This document shows, one piece after another, positions 17,225 to 24,828 of a stretch of DNA of 64,000 nucleotides. The stretch spans positions 1-64,000 of the forward strand of contig NZ_FXUB01000001.1 of the NCBI RefSeq assembly GCF_900182835.1. The letters run 5' to 3'. Position numbers and translations under genes: made by a program. The notes below the pieces were generated by a model. The model was given only the letters and a program-made list of their open reading frames with translations, was not told the origin of the DNA and did not search any database. The stretch is from Desulfurobacterium pacificum. Lineage in GTDB: Bacteria > Aquificota > Aquificia > Desulfurobacteriales > Desulfurobacteriaceae. Each line of letters begins with the position of its first letter. Position 1 is the first letter of the stretch.

Positions 17225-18444
17225 TGGCTAAAGTTCGTATTGAAAAATTGGAAGATTACATGTCTCCTGAAGATGTAGGGAGATTGCTGCAGAAATTTTT
17301 TATGCATTTAGGCTGTTCTTCTATGGTCTGGAATGAGAAAGGGGAGCTTAAATTTGTTGATTTCGTTACTCCTTACTGTCAGGAGATATATTCAAGGGTG
17401 CCTGAGCGGTGCGAAGAGGATAGAAGAAAACGTTTCAGGAGGGCTTTGCGTTTAAGGAGACCTTTTCTTCACAGGTGTTTTGCTGGAAAGTTGAACTACG
17501 TTATTCCGTTAATGGTTGAGGATAGGAACGACGTTTACTTTTTGGGAGTTGCCGGAGGGTGACAGGGGCTTGATAGGCTTTCCCGTGTGGAAAGGATAAA
17601 AATTAAAAAATTGGCTGAAGAGATAGGTGTTTCTCCTGAAAGGCTTCTTATGTTGGCACAGGAAGATTACGATTACGGTTGTAGAAGGAACGGGAATGTA
17701 GTAGCAAAGGATTTATCAAGAAAGCCTATTCTTATGTTTCAATCAAATCAGTTTCTTAAAGCTTTTAAAAGAAGAATCTTTATATCTCGTGATGAAAACT
17801 TTCCTAAGGACTATTTGGTAATTCTTAACAGGATAGAGGATTTCATTGCCGGAAGGTATAGTAAAAGGTATTTACCTTTGGATAACAGCAAACAGTTAGA
17901 AGTGATTTTTGATGCTTTTAACGACCTTGCCGATTCTATTAACTTTTTCATGTCTGTTGTAGCTCCAGAAAGGATTAAGTATTTAGCTTTTAAAGACCCG
18001 TTGACAGATGCTTACAATAGACATTTCCTATTAGAGCATATTAGGTTCTTGAGTAATTACAACGATTACTTTCCTGTTGGTGTAATTTTTATTGATATGG
18101 ATGATTTAAAGAAGATAAACGATATGTTAGGGCATAAAGTTGGAGATATCTATTTGACAAAAGTTGTGGAAGCTATTAGAAATTCAACGAGGAATAGTGA
18201 TAAGGTATTCAGGATAGGTGGAGATGAGTTTGTAGTTCTTGTTCCAAGGGCTGATAGAGAGATTTTAGAAAGGATAATGGATAGGATTTACAGGCAGATA
18301 GACTATATAAATAGAGTGGAGGAGTTTAATCCTCCACTTTCTGTTTCAATGGGTTATTCTATATGGAGTTCTCCAGAAATTCCATTTACTAAAGCTTTAG
18401 AAAAGGCTGATTTAAGCATGTACAGAAGGAAAAAAGAGGAATAA
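17224..18444 (+). CDS. PocR-GGDEF diguanylate cyclase read through an in-frame UGA; candidate selenoprotein
   Basis: A single frame runs 406 codons with one TGA at 17560-17562 (codon 113). Before it, residues 1-112 look like the first part of a PocR-type ligand-sensing domain: Cys52, Cys63, then FLHRCFAGKL with Cys85, and FLGVAGG ending at the UGA. After it the frame continues without another stop through the last PocR helix (KIKKLAEEIGVSPERL) and a full GGDEF domain (about 258-406), with GGDEF at 332-336 and the inhibitory-site RNSD at 323-326. From memory, many PocR domains read FLGVAGGCG here, so selenocysteine would replace a conserved Cys. A SECIS-like hairpin follows. Alternatives are a nonsense mutation, a sequencing error, or a second gene starting at GTG 17587, which has only a weak ribosome-binding site. 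The start overlaps hisE. Confidence 0.75.
17578..17594 (+). promoter_or_regulatory. Candidate bacterial SECIS hairpin
   Basis: CTTTCC (17578-17583) pairs perfectly with GGAAAG (17589-17594) around the five-base loop CGTGT. The loop starts after 21 intervening bases from the UGA (17560-17562). Known bacterial SECIS elements are short stem-loops within the reading frame, roughly 16-37 bases past the UGA to the loop, with a G among the first two loop bases; this one meets those rules. The lower stem is weak (only A75-T97 and T74-A98 type pairs past a mismatch), so the call rests on the upper stem and on context. Confidence 0.55.
18315..18338 (+). other. Strong hairpin inside the GGDEF coding sequence
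   Basis: AGTGGAGGA (18315-18323) pairs perfectly with TCCTCCACT (18330-18338) around the loop GTTTAA, followed by TTCTGTTTC. It lies about 105 bases before the stop codon, within coding sequence. It resembles an intrinsic terminator but has only a poor T-tract. Its loop is identical to that of the hairpin at 46197-46222. Confidence 0.4.
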
Positions 18445-18786
18445 TTACTTGCAAATCATTGGTCCTAAAGGTTTACCTGCGAAGAAGTGGAAATGTATGT
18501 GGTAAACTTCCTGCCCGCCATCTTTGTTGCAGTTTATGAGAATTCTATATCCTTTTTCATCAACGCCTAATTCTTTCGCTATTTTCTTTGCCACTAAAAA
18601 TATGTGTCCTATAAGTTCTTTGTGGTTTTCCTGTAAATCATTAACGGTTTCTATGTGTTCTTTTGGGATTATAAGAATATGTATAGGTGCTTGAGGGTTT
18701 ATATCGTGGAACGCCATTACTTTGTCATCTTCGTAAACGATTTTTGCAGGTAACTCTTTTTTAACGATTTTGCAGAATACACACAT
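18445..18786 (-). CDS. HIT-family nucleotide hydrolase (HinT-like)
   Basis: This 113-residue HIT protein has the catalytic histidine triad HIHFHFF near residue 97 and the typical N-terminus MCVFCKIVKKELPAKIVYED, where the CxxC can bind zinc. HinT enzymes hydrolyse AMP-linked phosphoramidates and acyl-adenylates. Its stop codon abuts that of the PocR-GGDEF gene on the opposite strand with no gap. Start ATG 18786 follows AGGAGG. It is downstream of, and 3 bases from, the penicillin-binding protein gene. Confidence 0.93.
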   Translation of the reverse strand: MCVFCKIVKKELPAKIVYEDDKVMAFHDINPQAPIHILIIPKEHIETVNDLQENHKELIGHIFLVAKKIAKELGVDEKGYRILINCNKDGGQEVYHIHFHFFAGKPLGPMICK

Positions 18787-18789
18787 CTT

Positions 18790-20058
18790 TTACCTCCTAC
18801 AGGTGTATCGGTAGTTTTTATAAAGTTTAGCAAAACTCATTGCAACTAAGGCAGATAGGTCGTAACCTGTTACGTAGTAACGACTTCCGTTAATTGCAAG
18901 GGAAGAAAAGGCTAATTTTTTGTTTCCTAACTCTAAAAAGCCTGTAAACCATTCACATCTACCTTCAGGATAGGTAAGTTCTGAAAGAGTGCCTGTCTTC
19001 CCGCCTATTGTCAAGTAAGGATACCTTCGCTTTAAAACTCTGAAGTACCGTTTATCGGAAGCTGTACCTACTTTGACGGTTAGTAGCATCATCTTTCTTA
19101 TTTCTTGAGCGGTTTTAGAGGAAATTACGTTTCTGTCTATTTGAGGTTTGAATGAATATATTACTTTACCGTTTTTGAGAATTGTTGATATAAGGGAAGG
19201 CTTTAGCATAGTTCCGTTGTTTTCTATGGTTAGAGCGATTAAAGCTTCGTGAAAAGGGCTTGTGCGGGTCTCACCTAATCCTGCTGCAGTTAAGGCTAAA
19301 TCGTTGTCATCAAGAGGTTTTCTTATTATTCCCCACGGGAAGTTGTAGTCGTGTCTGTTGAAGCCGAACTTTTTAGCGTATTCAAGGAGCTTCTCTTCGC
19401 CTAATAGTCTTCCCAAGTTGCCAAAGAATGGATTTGCTGAGGTGGCGAACGATTGGGCAAAGTTCCGTTTCATTTTATAAGGACTGCTTAACCATACGGT
19501 TGGAGAGCAGGAGTCTCCTTTACCGCCGCAGAGGAGGTTTGTGTCTGGCGTGGCTATTCCTTCTTCAAGGGCAGCTGCTGCAGTGATGATTTTGAAGGTT
19601 GAAGCTGTTGGAAAAGTGTTTTTAGTAGTTAAATCGGGGTAATCAATACTTGATACGGCGGCTAAAACCTTTCCTGTTTTTGGGTCTAACGCTACATAGG
19701 CGCCGTATTTTAGCTTATAGGTTTTAAAGATTTTTTTGACTTTTTCCTGTAATTTCGGGTCTATTGTGAAGATTATTGTGTAGTTTCCTGTTGTATATAT
19801 GTATTTTCCGTCGGTGAGGGTGGATTTTTTGAAGAGGGAATACTGCATTTGAAAATTTGAGAGCAGCTTCTCAACGAACGTTTCTCTTTCTGAAGGCTTG
19901 GGTGCCGGTTTTTCTATTTCTTTTTCTACTTTTGTTTGGATTTGGGTTGAAGCTTCAACGTCGTCGCAGTTTGAAAACAATAGATTTATTGTGCTTGCTA
20001 TTATGTAGAACAGAATACCTGTAAGTAACGGGTAAACAATAAGCTTGCGTCTTTCCAT
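18790..20058 (-). CDS. Penicillin-binding protein, transpeptidase domain only
   Basis: The 422-residue protein has one N-terminal transmembrane helix (about 8-28), a linker rich in Glu/Lys/Pro, a short beta region, and a class B-like transpeptidase domain (about 120-415). The three active-site motifs are present: STFK (serine nucleophile), SAN and KTG within GGKTGTLSE. It lacks the long N-terminal domain of PBP2/PBP3, so it is small for class B and resembles a compact transpeptidase or a class D-like penicillin-recognising protein. It would cross-link peptidoglycan in the periplasm. Start ATG 20058 has GGAGG upstream. Confidence 0.85.
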   Translation of the reverse strand: MERRKLIVYPLLTGILFYIIASTINLLFSNCDDVEASTQIQTKVEKEIEKPAPKPSERETFVEKLLSNFQMQYSLFKKSTLTDGKYIYTTGNYTIIFTIDPKLQEKVKKIFKTYKLKYGAYVALDPKTGKVLAAVSSIDYPDLTTKNTFPTASTFKIITAAAALEEGIATPDTNLLCGGKGDSCSPTVWLSSPYKMKRNFAQSFATSANPFFGNLGRLLGEEKLLEYAKKFGFNRHDYNFPWGIIRKPLDDNDLALTAAGLGETRTSPFHEALIALTIENNGTMLKPSLISTILKNGKVIYSFKPQIDRNVISSKTAQEIRKMMLLTVKVGTASDKRYFRVLKRRYPYLTIGGKTGTLSELTYPEGRCEWFTGFLELGNKKLAFSSLAINGSRYYVTGYDLSALVAMSFAKLYKNYRYTCRR

Positions 20059-20082
20059 TTAAACCTCCACCTTTTCTGGACG

Positions 20083-20088
20083 TATAAT
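20083..20088 (+). promoter_or_regulatory. Probable -10 element for the nurA operon
   Basis: A perfect TATAAT lies in the 53-base divergent gap between the penicillin-binding protein gene and nurA, 23 bases before the nurA start. The -35 region would fall in the start of the divergent gene and is not well conserved. Confidence 0.4.
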
Positions 20089-20111
20089 ATATGCTTGTGA
20101 CGGAGGAAGCG

Positions 20112-21161
20112 ATGAGAATAACAACTTTTCTTTTGCAAAAAGCCAAGTCTTTGACCGGAATTTCTGAAAGTTCGGAACGTTTAGGAGATTGGGAAAGCAG
20201 GGTTTTGGGTGTGTGGAACAGTGATTTTGAGGTTGAGGAGGGGGATTTTTCTCTTGCAGCTGTTGATGGGAGTGGTAATAAAAGAGCGTTTTCTGGGTAT
20301 TGCGTTTACGCCGTTGGAGCTGTTGCTGTTGAGTTTTTCGGCGATGAGAAGAGGAAAGAGGTGTTTATAGCCGATGTTGATGTTTTAAAACCGGAGGAGT
20401 TTTCTGATGCGAGGATGAGGATTTTAATGGGAATCTTGGAAAATAAGGTGGCTTTGAGCGTTATTGATGAAGTTGATTATCTGCTTCTTGACGGTTCTTT
20501 GCTTGCTTCCTTTATAAAGCCTGCCGTTTTTGTTGGAGAGTTAAATGATGAAGAGAGAAAAAAGGTTGAGGGGATTTTTAAAGAGGTTAGAGGAAGATTT
20601 TCTTTAACGGGTATAGATGCTAAGAGTTATTACAGAGAACTTGAGAAGATTTTTGAGGGAATATCTTTTGCTGCGGCTTCAGGGTATCTTGAATATTTGG
20701 AGTACCTTTATTCTTTAGAGCTTTTACTGGAAAGAGGGAAAGGTAAACTAATTTCTGTTTCTAAAAGGTCAAATTCGCGAAATTACGGGTTTGACAGGTT
20801 TTTCCCAGACGCAGCGGTTCTCAACCACCTTCCGTACCTTGAAGGTTACAGTACTCCTTTAAAGGTTAGTATCTCTAAAGAAGTAAAGTTTCAATTTCCT
20901 GAAATGTTTGAGGAGGTTTTTAGGGACTTTGAATTTTCTGTGTTCTTCTATAAGGAAAGGAACTGTCCTGCTTTTAAGGTGGAAACGTTGGTTCCTTTGT
21001 CTGAAGCTTTAAAGGTTATAAGGAGGCACAGGACAGGTGGATATCCTTTTCCTTTAAAGATGGCGCATGATAATGTGAAGATTGGCAAGAAAGATATGGA
21101 AAAAGTTATTTACGCCTTAAAGCATAGGGGAGTTTCAGGGAGGGAGGCACTTGGGGAGTAG
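20112..21161 (+). CDS. nurA: NurA-domain nuclease
   Basis: NurA is a 5'-3' nuclease that resects DNA ends together with the HerA helicase in archaea and some thermophilic bacteria. The roughly 349-residue protein shows the RNase H-like core: LAAVDGSGNKRAF with a metal-binding Asp near residue 50, LLLDGSLLASF, and the C-terminal GYPFPLKMAHDNVKI. I chose ATG 20112 with GGAGG seven bases upstream over an ATG seven codons earlier. No herA gene is in the window. The methyltransferase gene downstream overlaps its end by 11 bases. Confidence 0.85.
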   Translation: MRITTFLLQKAKSLTGISESSERLGDWESRVLGVWNSDFEVEEGDFSLAAVDGSGNKRAFSGYCVYAVGAVAVEFFGDEKRKEVFIADVDVLKPEEFSDARMRILMGILENKVALSVIDEVDYLLLDGSLLASFIKPAVFVGELNDEERKKVEGIFKEVRGRFSLTGIDAKSYYRELEKIFEGISFAAASGYLEYLEYLYSLELLLERGKGKLISVSKRSNSRNYGFDRFFPDAAVLNHLPYLEGYSTPLKVSISKEVKFQFPEMFEEVFRDFEFSVFFYKERNCPAFKVETLVPLSEALKVIRRHRTGGYPFPLKMAHDNVKIGKKDMEKVIYALKHRGVSGREALGE

Positions 21162-21846
21162 CAGAAAGGTATTTGTAGGAGAGAAAGCTTTAAAGTACGA
21201 TGAGTTCTTTTCTACAAAGTATGGAAGAAAGGTTTTTTTGTTAGAAAAGGATTTAATGGCTTATTGTTTGAAAAATTTGAAGGTTTCGTCGGTTCTTGAG
21301 GTTGGTTGTGGAACGGGGGTGTGGGGGGAGTTCTGGAAGGACTATTTGAAAGCAAGATTTGTTGCAGGATTGGATATTTCTTACGATATGTTGAGACTTG
21401 CAAGGACTAAGGGATTTGGGGAATTATTGTTAGGTTCGGCAGAGAGTATGCCTTTTAAAGAGAAGAGTTTTGATTTGGTTGCTTTTGTTACGAGCCTTGA
21501 GTTTATTGAAAATAGGGAGAAGACAGTTTGGGAGGCTTTAAGAGTAACAAAGCGTTATTTGGCTGTTGGGTATTTAAACAGGTTTTCTTTTTTGGCTTTT
21601 AAGAGGAGGGTTAAGAGTTTTTTTCATAGGTCTGTTTATAAGAAAGCTCAGTTTTTGACTGAGAAGGAAATTGAAAAGTTAGTTGGAAGAGTTGCGGAAA
21701 AGATAGGTAAGTCTGTTAATTTGATTAAAGGGGGAACAACGCTTAACTTTTCCACTGAAAGATTTGTTAGTTTGAAATTAGAGAGATTTTTGAGTTTTAA
21801 CTTGCCTTTTGGTGGATTTGGCTTTGTCGTTTTTGAGGTAGGTTGA
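21151..21846 (+). CDS. Class I SAM-dependent methyltransferase, substrate unknown
   Basis: The 231-residue protein has the Rossmann methyltransferase core: motif I VLEVGCGTGVWG near residue 48, the acidic motif II AGLDISYDM, motif III LLLGSAESMPF, and motif IV SFDLVAFVTSLEFI. This is the UbiE/BioC-like type that acts on small molecules or lipids. The C-terminal third (150-231) is basic and has no known specificity. It starts at TTG 21151 after AGGGAGG inside nurA, and selU begins 3 bases after its stop. Confidence 0.82.
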   Translation: MGSSRKVFVGEKALKYDEFFSTKYGRKVFLLEKDLMAYCLKNLKVSSVLEVGCGTGVWGEFWKDYLKARFVAGLDISYDMLRLARTKGFGELLLGSAESMPFKEKSFDLVAFVTSLEFIENREKTVWEALRVTKRYLAVGYLNRFSFLAFKRRVKSFFHRSVYKKAQFLTEKEIEKLVGRVAEKIGKSVNLIKGGTTLNFSTERFVSLKLERFLSFNLPFGGFGFVVFEVG

Positions 21847-21848
21847 GG

Positions 21849-22883
21849 ATGGAGCTTGTGAAAGAGATAGACGTTAAAGATGCTGTTGAAAAAGGATTTA
21901 CGTTGGTGGACGTCAGAACACGGAGAGAATTTGAGGAGTTTCACATTCCCGGAGCTGTAAACGTTCCGCTTTTTGATGAAGAGGAAAGGGAAAAGGTTTC
22001 TAAGGTTTATTACGAGAAGGGTGAGAAGGAGGCGAGGATTTTTGCGCTTGAGCTTGTTTCTCCTAAACTTTCAGGGATTGTCAGAAAGATAAGAGAAATT
22101 AAAGAGAAAAAAGAGAGAGTTGCTGTTTACTGCTGGCGTGGAGGGATGAGGAGTTTAGCCGTTGCTTCTATTTGTAATTTATGTGGCGTTTACGTTTTCA
22201 GATTAAAAGGCGGATACAGGGCTTTCAGGCGGTATGTGTTGGAAGAGATTGAAAGGTTAGTGGAGGATAAAAAGTTTATAGTTCTTTATGGTCCTACTGG
22301 AGTGGGTAAGACGAGGATTCTGAGGAAATTGAAAGAAGGGGGTTTTCCGATTTTAGATTTGGAAGGGCTTGCTGGACATAGAGGGTCGGTTTTTGGTGGT
22401 ATAGGGTTGCGCCAGCCTTCTCAGAAGATGTTTGATTCTCTTTTATGGTTGGAGCTTAAGGAGTTAAAGAACCAGCCTTTTGTTATAGTAGAGGGTGAGA
22501 GCAGGAAGATAGGGAATATTCACCTGCCAGAGCCAGTATGGAAAAAAATGCTTGAAGGAAGAAGAGTTTTAGTAGAACTGCCTTTAGATGAGAGGGTGAG
22601 GATTTCTATGGAGGATTATGGGGTGGGGGATTTTCCGATTTCTGTTTACCTTGATGCTTTGAAAAGGATAAGGAGGATTTTGGGCGATAAGAAGTACTCA
22701 GAAATAAAGGGGTTAATTGAGAGTGGAAAGTTTGAAGAAGCAGTTAGGGAATTGATGGTTAATTACTACGATAAGCTTTATGAAAAATCCACCCCACCCC
22801 CCCACACCACCATTAAAGCAGAAACCTTTAATCAAGCCTACGAATTGCTTAAATCTTTTTTAACCCAGCGTTCAGGTAAATAG
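21849..22883 (+). CDS. mnmH: tRNA 2-selenouridine synthase
   Basis: MnmH (SelU, YbbB) replaces sulfur with selenium in the wobble 2-thiouridine of certain tRNAs through a geranylated intermediate, using selenophosphate. The 344-residue protein has an N-terminal rhodanese domain (LVDVRTRREFEEFHIPGAVN; active Cys95 in VYCWRGGMRS) and a C-terminal P-loop domain (VLYGPTGVGKTRI). The segment LEGLAGHRGSVFGGIG is diagnostic of the family. It depends on selenophosphate, as selA does. I prefer ATG 21849 to the TTG two codons earlier. The last 46 bases overlap the convergent SPOR gene. Confidence 0.93.
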   Translation: MELVKEIDVKDAVEKGFTLVDVRTRREFEEFHIPGAVNVPLFDEEEREKVSKVYYEKGEKEARIFALELVSPKLSGIVRKIREIKEKKERVAVYCWRGGMRSLAVASICNLCGVYVFRLKGGYRAFRRYVLEEIERLVEDKKFIVLYGPTGVGKTRILRKLKEGGFPILDLEGLAGHRGSVFGGIGLRQPSQKMFDSLLWLELKELKNQPFVIVEGESRKIGNIHLPEPVWKKMLEGRRVLVELPLDERVRISMEDYGVGDFPISVYLDALKRIRRILGDKKYSEIKGLIESGKFEEAVRELMVNYYDKLYEKSTPPPHTTIKAETFNQAYELLKSFLTQRSGK

Positions 22884-23722
22884 TAGCACTTTCTAATGAA
22901 AGCTTCTGGATAGATTTTCCGGGCATCTCTCAAGAACTTTTTTGCCGTTTTATAATCGTTCCAGAAACCGGCACGTAGTGAGTAATACTTTCCTATTTTT
23001 TCAATCCTTATGAAAGGAAGAAAAGAAACGTCTTTCAACTTTTTGTCAAAATCTTTTATGGATGTACCTGTGGCAAGTTGAATGCAGTAGTAGGTTTGTC
23101 CCTTTTTTAAGTTTTCATCCTTTCTTTTCTTGATTGTTCTATCCTTTTGCGGAGGCGGTATTATTGTTTTACTTGAAAGAGCTGTTTTTCGCTTGTCGGA
23201 TTTTGTTTTTCTGGTTGTGATACTAATCTGTTTCTCATCAAACGATGAAAATCTGTTGTAGAGTCCGGTAAGGACAAAAGCACCTAAAATAGTAGCTAAA
23301 ACGATAGTTATAACTTTAAGATAGTTTTTTCTCTTCTTTTCGGAAGATTCAAAGTTCTTTAAAGTTTTGCGGATGGCTTCTGATTCTGTGTAATTCATTG
23401 AGTTCTGGGGAACGTAAAGAATCAGTTTTTTGCGAAAACTATCAATGATAAATCTCAGAAGCTTTTGTTGTTTTGGGGTTAGCGATATAAATGAACATAT
23501 ACACTTTCCATCTTCAATACTGCAAGAGAACTTTACGTCCTCTATTACAATTTCGTTGTAAAAATCGTAAGGTATTACTATTTTTCCTGTTAAGAGTTCG
23601 TTTGATTTTGTAAGTTCTCCTGGCGTTGGAATTTCTACTTCAAATCCTTTTTCCCATAATTTTTTGATTCTGTAAACTTCACCGTTAACCTCAAGGTGTG
23701 CGATGAGGTTTACCTTTTCCAT
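22838..23722 (-). CDS. Membrane SPOR-domain protein with a PilZ-like N-terminus
   Basis: The 294-residue protein has a cytoplasmic N-terminal beta-rich region (about 1-115) resembling a PilZ fold but without a clear RxxxR cyclic di-GMP motif, one transmembrane helix (about 136-157), a basic linker and a C-terminal SPOR domain (about 208-282, YYCIQLATGTSIKDF then GKYYSLRAGFWNDY). SPOR domains bind denuded peptidoglycan at division sites. A link from cyclic di-GMP to the wall is possible but is inference. Start ATG 23722 follows GGGGAGG. Its 3' end overlaps mnmH on the other strand. Confidence 0.75.
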   Translation of the reverse strand: MEKVNLIAHLEVNGEVYRIKKLWEKGFEVEIPTPGELTKSNELLTGKIVIPYDFYNEIVIEDVKFSCSIEDGKCICSFISLTPKQQKLLRFIIDSFRKKLILYVPQNSMNYTESEAIRKTLKNFESSEKKRKNYLKVITIVLATILGAFVLTGLYNRFSSFDEKQISITTRKTKSDKRKTALSSKTIIPPPQKDRTIKKRKDENLKKGQTYYCIQLATGTSIKDFDKKLKDVSFLPFIRIEKIGKYYSLRAGFWNDYKTAKKFLRDARKIYPEAFIRKCYYLPERWVKKDLSNS

Positions 23723-23826
23723 TTCCCTCCCCTTTAGTAAAAATTGATATTTGCAAGGAATTATACAAACTCAAATCTTTATAAGAGACTATATTTAAAC
23801 TTGATAACCTTCATTTGGAGAGAAAA

Positions 23827-24828
23827 ATGCCTGCTGTAGAAGGAAAGTACTGGACTGCCTTAGATAACGGTTTTGTAAGGTGTGAACTCTGCCCGAGGCA
23901 CTGCACGATGCCGCCAGGCGGAACGGGATTCTGCCTTGTAAGAAAAAACGTTGACGGGAAGCTAATTACTACCATTTATTCTGAAATAACTTCTGGTGCT
24001 TACGACCCTGTAGAGAAAAAGCCTCTCTACCACTTTTATCCCGGTTCTGTAATCTTTTCAATCGGAACGAATGGCTGCAACCTTGACTGCAAATCGTGTC
24101 AAAACTGGGAAATATCAAGGAGAATAACGTTAAGGGAAGTTTTTACTCCAGAAATGGCGGTTGAATACGCCGGAAGATACGGTTCAATAGGCATCGCTTA
24201 CACTTACAACGACCCGATAGTGTGGTTTGAATACGTTCTTGATACGGCTAAACTGATGAAAGAAGCAGGTTACGTAAACGTTATGGTGACAAACGGCAAC
24301 ATAGAATTAGAGCCATTGAGGGAGTTACTGCCGTTTATTGACGCTTTTAACGTTGACCTTAAAGGTATGGATAGGGATTACTACTTGAAGTTTTCTTCCA
24401 TGCCGAATCCAAACGTATGGCAGGTGTGTGAAGAGATAAAGAAAGTCGGTAAGCACCTTGAACTGACAAAACTTATCGTTCCGGGCTTTGATGAGTTTAC
24501 TCCCGAATACTTTGAAAGGTTTGGAAAGTGGATAAGCGAGAACTTAGGTAAAGAAGTCCCCATTCACTACTCAAGGTTTTTCCCTGCCTACAAGCTTTCA
24601 AATACGCCGCCAACTCCTGTTGAAGTTTTGGATATGGCTTACGACGTTACGAGGGAATACCTTTACTACGTTTACGTTGGCAACGTGGTTGAGCCGGAGA
24701 GGGAATCAACTTATTGTCCTAAGTGCGGGGCGCTTCTTGTGAGGAGAGTGGGCTACAACGTGGAAGTGCTGTTTGGTGAAGATGGAAGGTGTCCACAGTG
24801 CGGCAGGAGGGTGGATTTTGTCTTCTAA
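23827..24828 (+). CDS. amrS: Radical SAM protein of the AmmeMemoRadiSam (AmrS) type
   Basis: The 333-residue enzyme shows an N-terminal CxxC zinc-like site (CELCPRHC), the radical SAM cluster motif CNLDCKSC near residue 79, and a C-terminal zinc ribbon (two CxxC: CPKCG and CPQCG). This arrangement matches the AmmeMemoRadiSam protein AmrS, related to pyruvate formate-lyase activators. The partner proteins AmmeMemoRadiSam A and B (AMMECR1, Memo) are not adjacent. The reaction is not established here. Start ATG 23827 has GGAG upstream; a TTG four codons earlier is less likely. The beta-CASP gene overlaps its end. Confidence 0.85.
   Translation: MPAVEGKYWTALDNGFVRCELCPRHCTMPPGGTGFCLVRKNVDGKLITTIYSEITSGAYDPVEKKPLYHFYPGSVIFSIGTNGCNLDCKSCQNWEISRRITLREVFTPEMAVEYAGRYGSIGIAYTYNDPIVWFEYVLDTAKLMKEAGYVNVMVTNGNIELEPLRELLPFIDAFNVDLKGMDRDYYLKFSSMPNPNVWQVCEEIKKVGKHLELTKLIVPGFDEFTPEYFERFGKWISENLGKEVPIHYSRFFPAYKLSNTPPTPVEVLDMAYDVTREYLYYVYVGNVVEPERESTYCPKCGALLVRRVGYNVEVLFGEDGRCPQCGRRVDFVF

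Noticed and set aside
17587-18444. A separate GGDEF gene starting at GTG 17587
   Set aside because: Only a weak AGG lies upstream, and the 24 codons between the UGA and this GTG continue the sensor domain in frame. Kept only as an alternative explanation.
22797-22803. C7 run in mnmH as a phase-variation tract
   Set aside because: It is near the end of the gene in Pro codons; a slip would change only the last residues.
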